The notes under the pieces: generated by a model
The model's database searches: none
What the model saw: the letters and a program-made list of their open reading frames with translations, nothing else
Told to the model about the DNA's origin: nothing
Made by a program: the position numbers and the translations under genes
DNA from: Haematococcus lacustris
Taxonomy: Eukaryota > Chlorophyta > Chlorophyceae > Chlamydomonadales > Haematococcaceae
NCBI GenBank assembly: GCA_030144725.1
Contig: JASKMD010000008.1
Location: forward strand, 8,654,787 to 8,718,786
DNA length: 64,000 nt
Direction: 5' to 3'
Part shown: positions 24,301 through 36,987 of the stretch, piece by piece
Position numbering within the stretch: the first letter of the stretch is position 1
Layout of the letters: the number at the start of each line of letters is the position of its first letter

Positions 24301-25952
24301 CCTCCATGTCCGACCTGTCTGACAGCAGCGCCTACGAGGCCCTGCCCAGTCATGGCCGGGCAAGCATTGGAGCAGCTCACGCCATCGCTGCAGGGCACCA
24401 CAAGGCGGGGCTGGTGCAGCGGAGGCTGGGGGCAGGGGGCCAGGGGAGGGAGCTGGAGCCAGCAGGGCCCATGGGGGACAAGGCAGCGGTCAGCCTAGGC
24501 AGCCAGGGCGGGACTGAGAGTGTCGGGGCTGCCAAGGGGTCAGGCGGGACGGGCGGGAAGGGGAAGGAGCTGACGGGACACACAGCCCGGCCATCAAAGC
24601 TGCGCCGGCTGCTTGGCCTGCAGGTGATTGACGAGGCTGGTGTGCTGCGCCCCTTGCACCTTGCGCTTGCTGGGCGGTTGGTTCCCTGCCCTTGCTGGCC
24701 AGCCGCTGCCTCCACACCCTTGCTAGGCAGCAGGTGCCTTTCCAGCTGTATCTTCCTCTACATCTTTGTCAGGAGGTCCGTGCTGGCTGCCGAGCTGCCT
24801 TGTGTAGCAGACACGCTGACTCTACCTCGCATCCTTACCTGGCCTGCCTGCCTGCTGCACCCACACCCTTCACTCTGCTTGTGCAGCCATCTGCCAATGT
24901 GATGCCTAACCTGCCCAACCCATCCACCTCTTCCGGTCAATCTCTGCCTAGCCCAGCTCAGCTGCGTCTACTTGTAGGCCGTCTTCCCTTCCTTTCTTAT
25001 CTCAGCCATGCCATGTGGCTGTGCCATACCAAGTCAGTCCACCGCTGCCCACCCACCCATCTCTGACTATCACTTTCTGCTGCCCACCCTTGTTTCTGTG
25101 GCTGCAGGCCACCTTTATGTTCAGTGGGGTGTGGCACATCCTGGTATTCTGGTACAACACCAAGGTCATCAGCATGCGCTGGGCGCTCTTCTTCATCATT
25201 CAGGTGCCTGCCTCCCACTTTCTCCATGCGCATTGCTTTCAGTAGCTGCATCCCTACACCCAGCTACAGCTGCCAACAGAGCGAGAAACATTAGTGCGCA
25301 TGCAAGCGCACAGTTTGGGTTGGGCAGTGGACGCTTGGATGGTTGATGTTGGGGCGTCTGGCTGCTGCAGGCACCCATAGTGATGGCGGAAGCGCTCCTG
25401 CTCAAGGCCTGGCGCAAAGCTGGCCTGCCCCTTCTGCCCAAGCCAGTGCGTGTGGTGGCAACCAATGCCGCTCTGATTGCGGTGGCTGGCCCGCTGTTCT
25501 TCGGGCCTGCGGACACCACTGGCTTCGCATGTGAGACCTTGCCAGCTGTGCTGTCGCGTTGTTCTTGACGTTGCTGAGGTGCTGTGCAGATATGACAGCG
25601 TTATGTGGCACATCAGGGCAGGCGGTGTAGGAGTGGAGTAGTTCAAGTGGCTGGGCTTAGCAGGGATTGCGGCCAGAGGTGTACTGCTACACTGTGCACT
25701 GCAGCGCGCAACTTGGAGACGGTGCGTCCGGCCGTGGACTTGGTACGGCACTGGGCCCAAGCTGCCTTTACCATGGTCGCGCCCAGCCTCTGGCTTGGAA
25801 CGACATCAGGTGACGAGGCGCAGGCCCTCAAACACAGCGCATGGCTGCCGTCGGAGACGGTGTCGTTACCTGTGGCACCCGGGCACTTGAGTGACAGCGT
25901 TTGGGACATGCTCAGTACAAATAACACCGGGACAGCAATCCATGCAGTGTAG
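21301..25952 (+). CDS. Membrane-bound wax synthase (MBOAT-type O-acyltransferase)
   Basis: Ten exons join in frame to 569 codons plus stop: 21301-21525, 22012-22108, 22437-22532, 22883-22957, 23297-23403, 23702-23792, 24109-24623, 25108-25203, 25371-25530, 25705-25952. Hydrophobic N-terminus, then LLAFCMNRGPL, the wax-synthase signature FNRPWM plus FADFWARRWNL, YEPVMEG, and the MBOAT-like segment ATFMFSGVWHILVF with the expected His, followed by more membrane segments. These enzymes esterify fatty alcohols or other acceptors with acyl-CoA at the ER. Exon 7 (about 170 codons, rich in Ala, Gly and Ser) inserts between the FW-RRWN and SGVWH motifs, so the protein is much longer than plant wax synthases (about 350 residues). 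Confidence 0.9.
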
Positions 25953-26619
25953 TAAGGTTGACGCGGGAGGCGCGGTGCCGCCTGATACACAGCAGGGTGA
26001 TGGACCGCCTGATGGCCCTGCTACAGCGGGCAGAGGAGTGGCCCTGTGTGCTGTTGAAGGCTGAACAGAGGGATGTAGCCTGGTAGGTTGCAGAGCAGCG
26101 GGAAGGGTCGGCGATGAGGGTAAGCTGCAGCAGAAGGCGGATCATGGTGAACCTGGAACATGCCCACCGTCCTAATGTGCCTTCAGGAGAGGCACTAACG
26201 CTACAGCGATCAACGCAGCTTATGTATAGTGAGGCAAAGCTTTGCTGGGTGCTCTAGTTGTGTTGTGTTTCATGAACTTTATCACTAAACGGCTAACACA
26301 CAAAGTAGTATCTGTATCGGGAGGATGCCATGGCATGCCCAGACGTTGCTGCTTGTGTGGACATGTGTGGACAGTGACATGTACATGAATGTGTCTGACA
26401 AACATATCCCGGCTTCACCTGGCCTGACAAGTTGCTTACATAGAAGCCAGGGGAGAAGTTGCTGACATAGAAGCCTGAGCCTACATTGTGCCCTACATTG
26501 TGTGAAATGTGCAACATCACTTCCGCCTCATTCCGGGTACCAGCACTCTGGTTGGATGGCGATCTGATGCACCACCCCGCACGGCCACTGCGCTCGGATA
26601 ATGTTGCTGAAGCCCTCAA
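25953..26619. other. Intergenic; no gene recognised
   Basis: Contains two tandem copies of a motif reading GGCTTCTATGT(C/A)AGCAACTT on the minus strand (26430-26480), also seen near 47940. Confidence 0.4.
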
Positions 26620-26870
26620 ATGTCGCGGAATAAGAAGCGCAAGCGCCCCGCACAGAGTGCAGCCGGTAAGCCGCAAAGCCGCAAAGCTTGACGAGGCCCC
26701 CCTGACGAAGCGACGCAGTGTGCACCACGCGATACTGCGACCCCCTGAATCAAGTTGCTGCGCGTGTGCTATGCCGTCCCATGTATGTAGGTGCCAGTGG
26801 CAGTGGGCAGCAAGAGGTAGTTGGAGAGCGGCGCCAGGTCATCAAGGCTGCAATTCCCCCCGCACCAGGC
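26620..26870 (+). CDS. 5' exons of a small basic protein, incomplete model
   Basis: Exon 26620-26665 starts MSRNKKRKRPAQSAA and ends at donor GTAAGC. An in-phase second exon from 26791 reads GASGSGQQEVVGERRQ and IKAAIPPAPG. The 3' part was not found. The basic start suggests a nuclear or nucleolar protein, but no family is recognised. Confidence 0.35.
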
Positions 26871-27351
26871 CACAGCGTTTCCAGTTACAGCAATACAAAT
26901 CAATCCCTTACAAAGGGGATTTATGTGGGTCGGAGCTTAGTAGCTAGTACTAGGGGAGCTCGAGCTACAGGCACACACCAGAATGGCTGAGCTGAAGTGG
27001 GCAGTAGGCACACTAGCTGTAGCCTTTACACTGATGAGCTCGCTGCCTGTGCTTGATTACAACTCATGCTTTGTTTTGGTGCAGCAAGAGGACTGATAGG
27101 TTCCATCTAGGGACCTCTCGCATAAGTGCTACTTCTTGGTATTAGTACCTTTAGTGCTGGTATTAGTACCAATAGTACCCAAAACATTAGGCTGATTTGA
27201 ATACCGGGCACGCCCTACTCGCAAGTTGAGAGGATATTCACATGTAGACATGTGCTTGCTTGAGGTTGCGGCAGGTCGAAACAACTATCGCTGTATATCA
27301 ACGTCGTTATTAAGTACAGCAACTGCGTTCAGTGTGTAGTGAAGAGAAAAC
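26871..27351. other. Dispersed repeat and 5' flank of the next gene
   Basis: 27011-27094 is an inverted match to 15354-15424. The rest is presumed promoter of the gene at 27352. Confidence 0.5.
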
Positions 27352-28298
27352 ATGGCCAGCCCTCTCGAAATGTCCCCTGCATCCCGCCCTCTGCATCCTT
27401 TCACGTCCTACAACAAGCCTCCGGCGATGCCAGAGCCTTTGACTTTGATAGGGAACTGGCAAGAGGAGCGTGCTCTTAAAGAAACCACTGGAGTCAGCCG
27501 CTACGAGGTGTGGTGCTTTTTCCTGACAGCATGCCAAGCCCTAAAGCTGGAGAGCAACCTTGGACAGCAAGCTCCCAGGCTAATGCACAGACATGTGCAT
27601 TGTCACGGCCAACACCTGGCAGTGCAGCTGCCCAACATCCTCACTCTGTGGTTGATTGCGCATGCATGACAGGGATGGGTGGAGCCAGGGCAACCAGCAG
27701 ACAGCTCAGCATCTATCTACGCCACCCGACAAGACCGCCAAGCACCCACCGCAACAATGCCACGATTGCTCCTCCACTCCAACCAAGAAGTGAGGACCGC
27801 GAAGGGCTGCAGTGAAGAGATTGCCCAACCCCAATTCGTGAAGCAGCAGCATTCCCTTGTGCTGCTGCAGGCAGTGGAGAACTGGAAGTCCATGCAGCAT
27901 GCATCATACACCGACCCCAAGAAAACAGTGCGTCTCAGCGACTACAGCTCTGCATCAAAGCTGGGGCCACGGGAACGCATGGTGAGCTGCCAGCTGCATG
28001 CCAGAGATCCACACACAAAACCCTGGGCAGCCACCAAGCTGGGAGTGGGTCTCACAGCATCCTTGACCGTCCACCATGAATACACGTGGTGTCAGCAGGC
28101 AGGCTCTCACATTGCATGCATGTTGGTCTGTGTATTCCCAACAAAGGTGGCACGGCATCCAGCCTCAGCACTGCCACATGCACTCTTATCAAAGTATGTG
28201 GTTTGAGGCATTTGGGCATGCACCAAGGCACCTAGTGCACTGGAGGCAGCTGGCGTTGTCCTGGTTGGCAGAAGCTATCTGAGGGGCCAGCGGGCTGA
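27352..28298 (+). CDS. Short axonemal (cilia/flagella-associated) type protein
   Basis: Exons 27352-27507, 27673-27789 and 27871-27981 join in phase 0. A short last exon 28272-28298 is plausible because a TGTAA lies about 86 bp after its stop (28384-28388). Total about 136 residues. Features: SYNKPPAMPEPLTLIGNWQE, then ERALKETTGVSRYE, NWKSMQHASYTDPKK and LGPRERM. The short, Tyr/Trp-rich style with LIGNW-EER resembles microtubule-inner and axoneme-associated proteins (CFAP/FAP type). I do not recognise the exact orthologue, and localisation is inferred from style only. Confidence 0.65.
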
Positions 28299-28439
28299 AG
28301 CCGTACACTGTTGGCAGTTACCGTAACAACCCAACCCCTGCCACAGCATTTGTTTAGACGCGTCATGAGCCAACAGCGGCTGATGTAATGTAGGTTTAGC
28401 CAGGTTTGTTACAGACATGGCAGAGGAACAGCACCTTGG

Positions 28440-29145
28440 CCCTCACTAGGGCAAACATTGGCATGGACCACTAGGGACCACTGCAAAATGGTGATTGTCT
28501 GTGTGGAGTTCCCATGCACATGGCATAACTCCATGCATATGGCATGGTTGCCTACCACCCACACTATTGCCTGACCTCTGTGACAGGGCTGTAGCCTAGA
28601 GTTGGCGTGACAAACATGCACTAATAGTGAGCTGATGACAGCTCAAGAGGAGGCACATTACCATGCCGCAACAGGCTGATGCTGGGCCTTGGGTGGGTGG
28701 TCTTGCAGCCGCTTCTAGCCCAGGCCTGGGTACTCCTTGCCCTTGGCTGGCAGAGCTGCCTGGTCCGGCCACCAGCACAGCTCTAGCGGGCGCCACCTGC
28801 TCTCCCGAATTCGCTGCATTTCCAGAGCTGCATTGCAGTCCTTATCTACCCACCTGCCTGGCTGTGGTGCTGGCTTGGCTTTGGCAGCCTTGCCTTTGCC
28901 CTTGGTGGGTTGGGTGGGCTCAGCTGCCTGCTCAGCCTTGGTGCGCTTGCTGTGCTTGGCTGGCAGGGGAGTGCTGGGCCCAACCTCTGATGCTGCTGGC
29001 TGTGTGGCTTCCTGGCTGCTGCATGGGGGTTGTGGGGGCTTGCGTGGTGCCACTACTGGGTACCACATCATGCCCTGCTCTGTGCTCCTAGGCCAGCACA
29101 CCACCTTGCAGCAAACCCGCAGCACCGCATCAGCACACCACCCTT
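28440..29145 (-). mobile_element. Fanzor-like family 1, copy B
   Basis: Starts with the conserved end CCCTCACTAGGGC (28440) and shared flank. On the minus strand a continuous frame reads WCADAVLRVCCKVVCWP, GMMWYPVVAPRKPPQP, a Lys/Pro/Thr-rich linker, then PGRWVDKDCNAALEMQRI, RWRPLELCWWPDQ and KGKEYPGLG. The D-x-D-x-N-A-A-L segment is the RuvC-III-like motif. The N-terminal half is missing beyond 29145, and KVVC passes straight to GMMW without a zinc-ribbon or RuvC-II block. A relic without a start codon. Confidence 0.7.
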
Positions 29146-30015
29146 GTCTTTGGTGGGCTCATTTTCACTGAGTGCTTTCTTGAATTTCTGGGAATTTCGG
29201 GAGGCTCGGTGCTCGACATCATGCTGGGCACCAAACCTGTGCGGGGCATCACCATGGCAAGAGCAACAGCAGGGTTGTGTTCCCAACGAGCATCTCTCAT
29301 GGCAGCGCTTCTCTCAACAAGTGCAAGTGCTGCACAACCCCTGGAGCCATGGGCACGGCCACTGCCATGGCTTTGCTGAGTGTTGATTGCACCTCACATG
29401 GCATTGCAGTTCTCCTCTATCCACTTGCGTCACTGTGGTGAGCTGGCAGGGTGTCTGGTGCATCCTTTGCAGCCTTGTTGGGCTGGGCCAGTGATGTAAG
29501 CAGATGTCACACCAGGCCATCCTAGCTGATGTGGTGCTCGGCCTCAGCAGCATGCTACGGAGACCACGTACGTTACGTTTCCCAGCAGAGGATGGGTCCT
29601 ACTTTAAGCATGAGGTGGTTGCCGAGGCAGCCAAGAAGGCTGCAAAGGGCAGCAAGGGATCTTGCAAGTAGCATGCTTGCATGTCCATGTGCACGGCTTC
29701 AAGTGCCTATGGACTGCCACTGAGTAATGCTTTGTCCTACTTGACAGCGTCTGCGAAGGATCCGAGGGGTCCCTGCACCTGTGAAGGATTCACGGCACTT
29801 GCAAAAGAACCACGGGAGTGTGATAGCTTGCAGTGGGTGCACACACACCCCTTGCACCAGACCCCAGCATCAATGGCCGTGACAGATGCGCCGGCGGCAG
29901 AGACGCTGGCCCCGCATCCACTGTGCATCAACACCTGGCACCGACTTGCATCTCAAGTCAGGGTCTGCTCATAGTCAACTTGAGTAATGGTGGTGCATGG
30001 TGTGCCATGCTTCAG
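29146..30015. other. Mostly unassigned; one possible terminal exon
   Basis: A plus-strand frame at about 29526-29670 reads LADVVLGLSSMLRRPRTL, FPAEDGSYFKHEVVAEAAKK and a Lys-rich end with stop TAG. It looks coding but could not be joined to other exons. Confidence 0.35.
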
Positions 30016-31268
30016 GAGCTGGCGCGGCTGCAGGCAGATGCAGCTGACCTGCCCCCTGAGGTGGAGGCCACTCTGACTGGGCGGGATGTGGAGCCCACAC
30101 TGGAAACCACCTACCAGGCCGGCTTCCAGGCGCATGACCTGACAGGGCTGACGTGGGTGGCTGCAGTGTCTGTACACACACCTAACCTGCTGCTGACCGG
30201 CTGCCGACCAGCTGCTGGCAACAAGGAGCACCAAGCAAACATCCCAAGTCTTCAAGCACTGTGCCTGAACTGCTAGGGTGGCACCAATGTCAGGCTGTAC
30301 GGCCTCTTACGCCATCACCATTGACTCACACTGCCTGGAGGTGCTTCTGTGGACCCACCATCAACAGCAACAGATGACACCATGAACACCACATGCTGAG
30401 CACCAGGGTTACTGCCGCGACTGTTTGCAGGCTGGGTGCTAAAGTGATGAAGGATAGGGACGGGCGGCCGGCTGTGCGTGACCCCACCTTCCTGGCAGAG
30501 ACGCAGCTGGTGCCCAAGCACCTAGCGGACCGAGTGTTTGGGGTGAGTGCACCCAGGGGGAGGTGCGCCCTGGGGCACGCTGGTGGGCCCAGCGTGGACC
30601 AGGGCCTGGTGCCAGTCACAGGATGGGTGGCTGGCGTATTAGCAGCAGGCAGGAAGGTCCTGAGTATGATACCTGTCAAGGCATGCACCTTCAGATGGCC
30701 CCTCACTCAGGGCTATTGCCGGAGAAGAGGTAGAGTCCTAGGGTGCCCCCACGCACCTGCCAGCAGTGGTGTGGTGTGGTGTGTCTGCAGGACGCTGCGG
30801 TGGCGGCAGGTGCCACCCAGACGGTGGTGCTGCCCAACCCCGACATCCCCATCACCCTGTATTCCGAGCATGTGGCCACACACAAGTGAGTGAGGCTGGC
30901 TGAATTCGGCACACATGTCATACATTCCACACATGTGACCTTGTGACCTGTGTGGGACCTTCTGACAACAGTCAATGATCTCACTGCTCCTCATAGCCAC
31001 CTCAGCTGCCACTGATTAGCCTCAGCTGCCCCACCCTTGCTTGCACCACGACCATGCTGCAAGCCGGCAATCATCTGCCATCTCAGCAGCAGGTGGGAAA
31101 CCATATTCCGCCTCCCATTCCCTCACTTGCTGGTTGGGACACTGCACGCGTAGGTATGGTAGCACTGTGTACGGGACGCGGCCGGTCGCGGGCACTCTAC
31201 CGTTCAACAAAAACACGAACTTCACCAAACCCATGGGCGAGTATTCAAAGGTCGTGGTGGACGAGTGA
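30016..31268 (+). CDS. Second axonemal-type protein, 5' end incomplete
   Basis: Exons 30431-30542, 30791-30885 and 31154-31268 join in frame. An upstream exon from 30016 (ELARLQADAADLPPEVEATL, ending near 30150) probably belongs, but its donor and the start codon are unresolved. Features: DPTFLAETQLVPKHLADRVF, VVLPNPDIPITLYSEHVATH, YGSTVYGTRPVAGTLPFNKN, NFTKPMGEYSKVVVDE-stop. The Y-S-E and NTNFTKPM-E end is typical of small ciliary microtubule-associated proteins; the precise family is unknown. Convergent with the DUF3700 gene. Confidence 0.6.
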
Positions 31269-32158
31269 TGGGGAGGAGGATTACGCAGCGAATGGTGCTT
31301 CGTGCTCCTTGTCGAGACGTCGTAGTCACTGATTGATTCCTGGAATGGAGTTGGTTGGTTATATTATTTATTGTTATGGTGTCAAACATTGTACCCGATT
31401 CAGACCACCAGGCACATGACTGTATCCAGCAAGTGCAAGTGATCATTCAATTGTGATCTTTTCGAGCAACTTCGATTTTCCCCGGAGATTCATTAGTGAT
31501 TTCCTAGGTTTATGAGTGATTCGTGCAACTTGCTTGTATGCACTGCTGCTACTCATCTAGTGCCCGCTCCCTCTGCATCCTTCCATGTCTTACAGCAAGC
31601 GGACATGGGGCTGCCGAAATGGCGAATCAAATAGTCAATGCTTCGACTGGCTTGGTAACCAGGCGTAAAGAATGGAACATCCCTACCTCAACGAACTTGC
31701 AGTAGCATAGTGCTACTGCTGCTGTACAAGGTTCAAGGCACACAAATTGTATATAGCAACGAACCGGCCCACGAATTGTATGTGGTGCATACTGAGGACA
31801 GCTCACTTTCTACGTCCATTCCCGTTCAAATGAAAGCATGTACACACAATCTGGCCAACCACAGCTAGCAAACTACCAAGGGGGACTTGCAGGGTTGACA
31901 CATACAACACCATGGATAGCCAAGCGACCTGACAGCGCTTTGTGTGGTTTCTTCTGCTTCCCAGTCTTCAACCTGCATGCCGGTTGCCCCTTCCGCCAGC
32001 GCAGTCTCACAGCCGGAGCATGGCATTGGTATGTAGACATTCCAGCTGCTGCCCCACCACCACCCTGTGCCGTACAACAGGCCCGGAGCTCACTGCTCCT
32101 GCATCTTCCATCTCCTCTGCTCGTGGCGCGTTGTCATGAGCTCTTCGGCGAGGGTGGC
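31269..32158. other. Convergent intergenic region
   Basis: 3' flanks of two convergent genes; AT-richer around 31320-31520. No exon recognised. Confidence 0.5.
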
Positions 32159-34995
32159 TCAGTGGTGGGTGATGGGGCGCGTCATGTCGGCTGAGCTGGC
32201 CACCTTGTACACGGCCCCACACACCATGCCCTGGGAGGTGATGCGAGGGATGGCCTGCGGGGTAGCAAGCAGGAGGCCAGCGCAGCATCCACGATCATGT
32301 GAGGGCCACGTGGGTGGGTAAACGGCGCATGCGGGCTGTAAAGGAAATATAGCTCAGAAAATGGCTTTAGGCTGACACCCAGCCCTGCACCATTGCCCCA
32401 CACTACCACATCCCTCACTGGCCGACAGGGCCCCATACCCATCTTGGCCCAAGCAGCCTTACCTTCACGCCACGGAAGTGCGCGGCATCCTCTGCCGCCA
32501 CAAAGCTCAGTACATCGCCTGGCAGGTCGTCGCCCTCGATTACCCAACCACGCTCCCCAGGGCACACTGCCACCAGGGCTCGCTCACTGCGGGCGCATGG
32601 GAACGCATGCAACTGTGTGCACTTGCCCCTCTTCATACCTTGACAGACACACGTTGTTTAAGAAGACACCCCTTCAAAACAGCTTTGCATGCTGGGCTGC
32701 AGCCCTTCACCACCGCCCTGACTTCCACTTGACAGCCAGTAATCCTTGGCAGCACCCTTTCATACAATTGTTGGGAAGCATGCCAAGATCCCACTCCAAT
32801 CCACCCCACCCACCCCCGTATCTCTATCCTCCACCATCTTCGCACCTTGTGAACAGGCAACCGGCAGGGAATAGTGTGGCACTGGGGTTGCAGGCCGCTA
32901 GGTCCTCAGGCTCGGCCCCAAATACCAGCTGGCCGTCACCAGTGGCTCCCCAGAACAGGGGCTGGCTGCCGTCACGGTCCCTGTACCCCAGGTGACAGCC
33001 ATGCAGGTGGTATCAGCGGCACGCTGAGCTCAGGCAGACCAGGAGGGCGGCGAGGTAGCCAGCTTTGCTCAGGCAACCAAAAGGTGGGCAAGGCAGGCAT
33101 CATTAACCTTCTCATCCTCCTCATCTTCATCACGAGTGACCACCTTTCAGGGAAGGAGGCTGCGTGGGCCGCGAATGTGCACGGCTGCAAAGTCAGATGC
33201 AAGCGAAGGACGCCAGACCCCACCTGCCGGCCAGCACCCTGTGGCGCATGCTGTCATAGATGACGAAGGCGAAGGAGCCCTTAATGTGGCTTAGGCACTC
33301 CAACGCCTGGTTCATCAGGCTCTCACCCCGCAGGCCTTCCTCCTGATCCAGGTCGGGGTCTGTGAAGGTACTGCGTGACACAGGTTCAGGCAGGCAGGTC
33401 CAGGTGGGCGTCAGGCAAGCAGGGAAGCTCATGCAGGCAGGCAGGCAGATGCAGGCAGGCAAGCTCATGCAGGCAGATTCAGGCAGGTTCAGGCAGGTTG
33501 AACATGCCCAACATGGTGCTTCGTCCCGGGCATCATCAGCACACAAGGCAGTGGCACACACTTATACATCCACACCCAGAGGAGCATCAGCATCATGATC
33601 ATGAGCAGCAGCAGCAGCAGCAGCAAGCAGCCAGCCATGGGTGCGGAACCGTACTTGTAAAAGTCCAGCAGCCAATGCGCGTCATCAGCTTCTGCCGGGG
33701 TGCGATTTTGCAGGAAGGCTGCGGCACACAGGCAGCAGTGGCAGGCTGAGCGCTCAAAATCAGGCACTCAAGCCAGCAAGCACACTACTGAAATCTGCAG
33801 GTGGGCTGGCAGGCAGGCAATGCTGTGCAATGCTGTGCAATGCTGTGCAAGTCATTGACCCTGCTGTGTGTAGCCCATCATTTACAGCCCATCCCATTCT
33901 CATCTATGACATGCTTCAAGCTCATGTGGATGACACAAACTTAGTACTGAGCCAGGTAGTTAGCTCAGCGAAGGCACAGCAAGCAGCCAAGCCTCTATAT
34001 GCACAACAAGGTGTTGTGCTCACCGTTATGAGAGGCGCTGACTGCGTCCAAACCCCCTGGCCACTCCGACACCTCACCTGCACCACCCAGCACAGGCACA
34101 CCACACAGCCAGCTGTGAGGCAGCTGCAGCCCAACCAGCCAACCAGCCAACCAGCAGCCAGGCAGTCAACCAACTGAACAACTAAGAGCCCCTAGACCAT
34201 CCCTTGCTCATGCCTCCACCACAGACGTCCTTGACACAGCTCATGCATTGCATTGCCCGCAAACCAGGCGACGTGGCTCATGCACGATGTGCATAATGCA
34301 TTTTTGTGCACAAGTAGCTTAGCTACAGGTCAAGCTGCTAGTGCACTGTCATAGCAAGGCAGCCAGCTCAAAAACGAGTTCGTGCATGATGTGGACTCAC
34401 CAGCCATGAGGAGGTGCACCCCATCCTTAGATGCGTAGTTGCAGAACGGAGAGTGCTCATACGAGAACCCGCATCCTTTGCCAGGCGTAAGTAGCTGGCG
34501 CACTTTGGGCTTGCAGCTAATTTGACTGGATTGCAAGAGGGCCAAGCAGGCCCGCTGCAAGATGCAGAAGGGAGCATCAACCGAAGGCAGCAAGGCTTGG
34601 CATCAACAGGATAGCAGAAGCTGCTCGGGCTTACAATTACATGCGCAGGCGACAAATCTGATGGCCCTGCTCTAGCCCGTCACAGATTCAGCTCTGCCAT
34701 AGATTCAGTCGGGCTGCCCCGCTTTCTATATTTTTGGCTGACGTGTCGGCGTCGTGTCGGAAAGAAGTGCCGACAGGGTTCCCAGGATGACAGGGTCAAG
34801 CACGTACCTCAAGACGCTCTCTTTCGGCCAAATCGAGGCGATGGTGGGGCGCGGTACAGATCTCGGTAGGCGCGCGAGCAACCTCTGCAGAACCAGCATC
34901 AATGCAGCTGGTCACAGCTTTAAGAGCTCCTGAAGAACCCCAGTTCCGTTTCGGAACGCACCTGGACCAAAGACTGCGAGCAAGTGGACTGACAT
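32159..34995 (-). CDS. DUF3700 / class-II glutamine amidotransferase-like (TSJT1-type) protein
   Basis: Nine exons join in frame to 294 codons plus stop: 34995-34962, 34884-34808, 34554-34401, 34077-34024, 33718-33655, 33370-33224, 32980-32846, 32586-32463, 32254-32159. Starts MSVHLLAVFGP, as plant DUF3700 proteins start. Then FSYEHSPFCNYASKDGVH, GEVSEWPGGLDAV, HIKGSFAFVIYD, the conserved RDRDGSQPLFWG, GQLVFGAEPEDLAAC, FPAGCLFT and PRITSQGMVCGAVYKV. The fold is that of the asparagine-synthetase glutaminase domain, but there is no N-terminal catalytic Cys2 and no synthetase domain, so a regulatory or stress-linked role is more likely than catalysis. Divergent from the F-box gene. Confidence 0.88.
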
Positions 34996-35531
34996 TGGCG
35001 ATGTTCGGTTGAGAAACAAATGCCTGGGGGGTGGGATGGAATCCTGCTGAACTGCACTTTCGCAAAATGATAGGTGTGACAGCCCATGCATTCATGCATT
35101 GTGTTTATCGCTGCACCTTGGATCCCATGTTTTCAACTGCACCCCTCTCCTACCCCAAGCTCAGTGCCCCATCCAACCATTACCTATGGCCCAGCAACCG
35201 GCTTTCCTATCATTCCGCTGCCGCCTAGACATGCTGCGGCTGGAGAAACTGTGACTCGTAAATCGAATTGCGACTGTTAATCGTAACTGGAGCTCAGCTC
35301 TGCCATACAACTACCTGTATGGCAGTAGATATATCTGATCGGATGTATCAACCAGCTGTATCCTAATCATCATGTGGAGCTCCTACACTTCTCCACAGCA
35401 GTGAGAGACCGGTGTGTGTCCCTAACCTGGAGGCTCAGGGTGTGATCAGGATGTTTGTATACCCGGATAAATTCCCGGCTCATTACCGGCACACGGAACA
35501 GCCATAGAATGAAGCGCTTTGCTTTGTAGCC
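34996..35531. promoter_or_regulatory. Shared upstream region of two divergent genes
   Basis: About 536 bp between the DUF3700 start (minus) and the F-box start (plus). No clear TATA box or coding exon; candidate bidirectional promoter by position only. Confidence 0.45.
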
Positions 35532-36952
35532 ATGGCTGAGTCTAATCACGATGTCCGCGACTTCTCTATCGGTCCATTTCCTGAGTTCGTGGCCTCCTGC
35601 GCCGAGCACTTACACGTCAGAGACTTGTGTAGCGCAGCGCGGGTGTGCCGGAGCTGGCGAGGCATCATTGAATGCTTGTGGGAGCAGCGTGCAAAACGTT
35701 GGACGCACGAAAGCGACAGATGGACGGCGATGAAGACAGGTGGCCGATGGCGACAGCTTTACGCAGAGCGGCATATGGTGAGCTGCTTGATGCAGACTGA
35801 CCAACTCTTTGTATGTTATACGAGCAAAGCGGTGCTTGTTTGGGTGAGTGCAGATGGACATGGCAGTGCTGCGAGCTGTGCGGGACATGAATTGGCCGCA
35901 CAAAAGAGAGCAGGTAGCGAGACGTTCAGTGTACCATGCCTGACCAGGTGCCCTTGACCTGGTTGCAGCTGCCACTTCGACCCCACCTACCAGGCCCAGC
36001 TCCGCCCCTGCCCCTGCATGTGCCTCCTGCACCCAATCCCCAATGCTCCTTTTGCTTCTCTTGCCCCTCCCCCTGTCCTCTGCCTCCGTTTGCCAGCCCT
36101 GCCACTGCTGGCTCCATGACCCCTATCGTATTTACCCTTAGCCGCTGCTCTTGCTGCCGCTGCTGCTCTCAATGCTGCCACCTCCTGCTGCCACTCCTAT
36201 CACCATCTGCTTCTGCCCTGCCATGGTGGCCTGGATACTGCAGGGCATGGCACGGCTGCGCAGCCTTGGCCTTGATTGCCTAGATGTGCTTCTGTCCGTG
36301 TGCCATCACGCCACTGGCTGCATGGACACAGGGCGGAGGTACTGGGCGCTGCAGGCAGTGACAGCGGTGCAGGTATGGTGCAGGGGCGCGCAGCCTGCTT
36401 GCATGTGTTCATGCCAACAGGGGTGCTGAGGTGGACGATAGGGCCAAGGGCCAGGGCACGGTGAGGACAGTGCTCCTGCCGCCTCAGATGTGTGATGCAA
36501 GATATGTGTGATGTAGAACGTGGCAGGTGGCATGTGACCATACACATTGACTTTGTGTGGCCTGGTGCATGCACGTAGGCCAGACCAGCATTGGGTGACA
36601 CAATGGATGTGTGACCTGTGACCTGTGATGTGTGACATGGCACGTGGAGCATGTAAATCCCCCCACTGAGCCCTCCAGCTCAAGTGTGCAGGATGCAAGG
36701 TGCATGCCCTGCGGTATGCCACAGCCTCCTGCCTCCTGCCATGCAGACGCACCAGGCAGCTCAGCGCATGGAGGCACTCTGCCGGGCACCCCCTGACCCG
36801 CAGCATGTTGAGCGCGGCCCTGCCTGCATTGTGAGGCGACAGGCTGCAGATCAGGCAGCTCTTGAGACGCATAAGGCAGTGACCCTTACCTGGACTTACA
36901 ACACATTATCCCCCTATTATTATGGGCAGGGGCTGTGTTAGCTGTTATCCTT

Positions 36953-36987
<35 letters not shown>

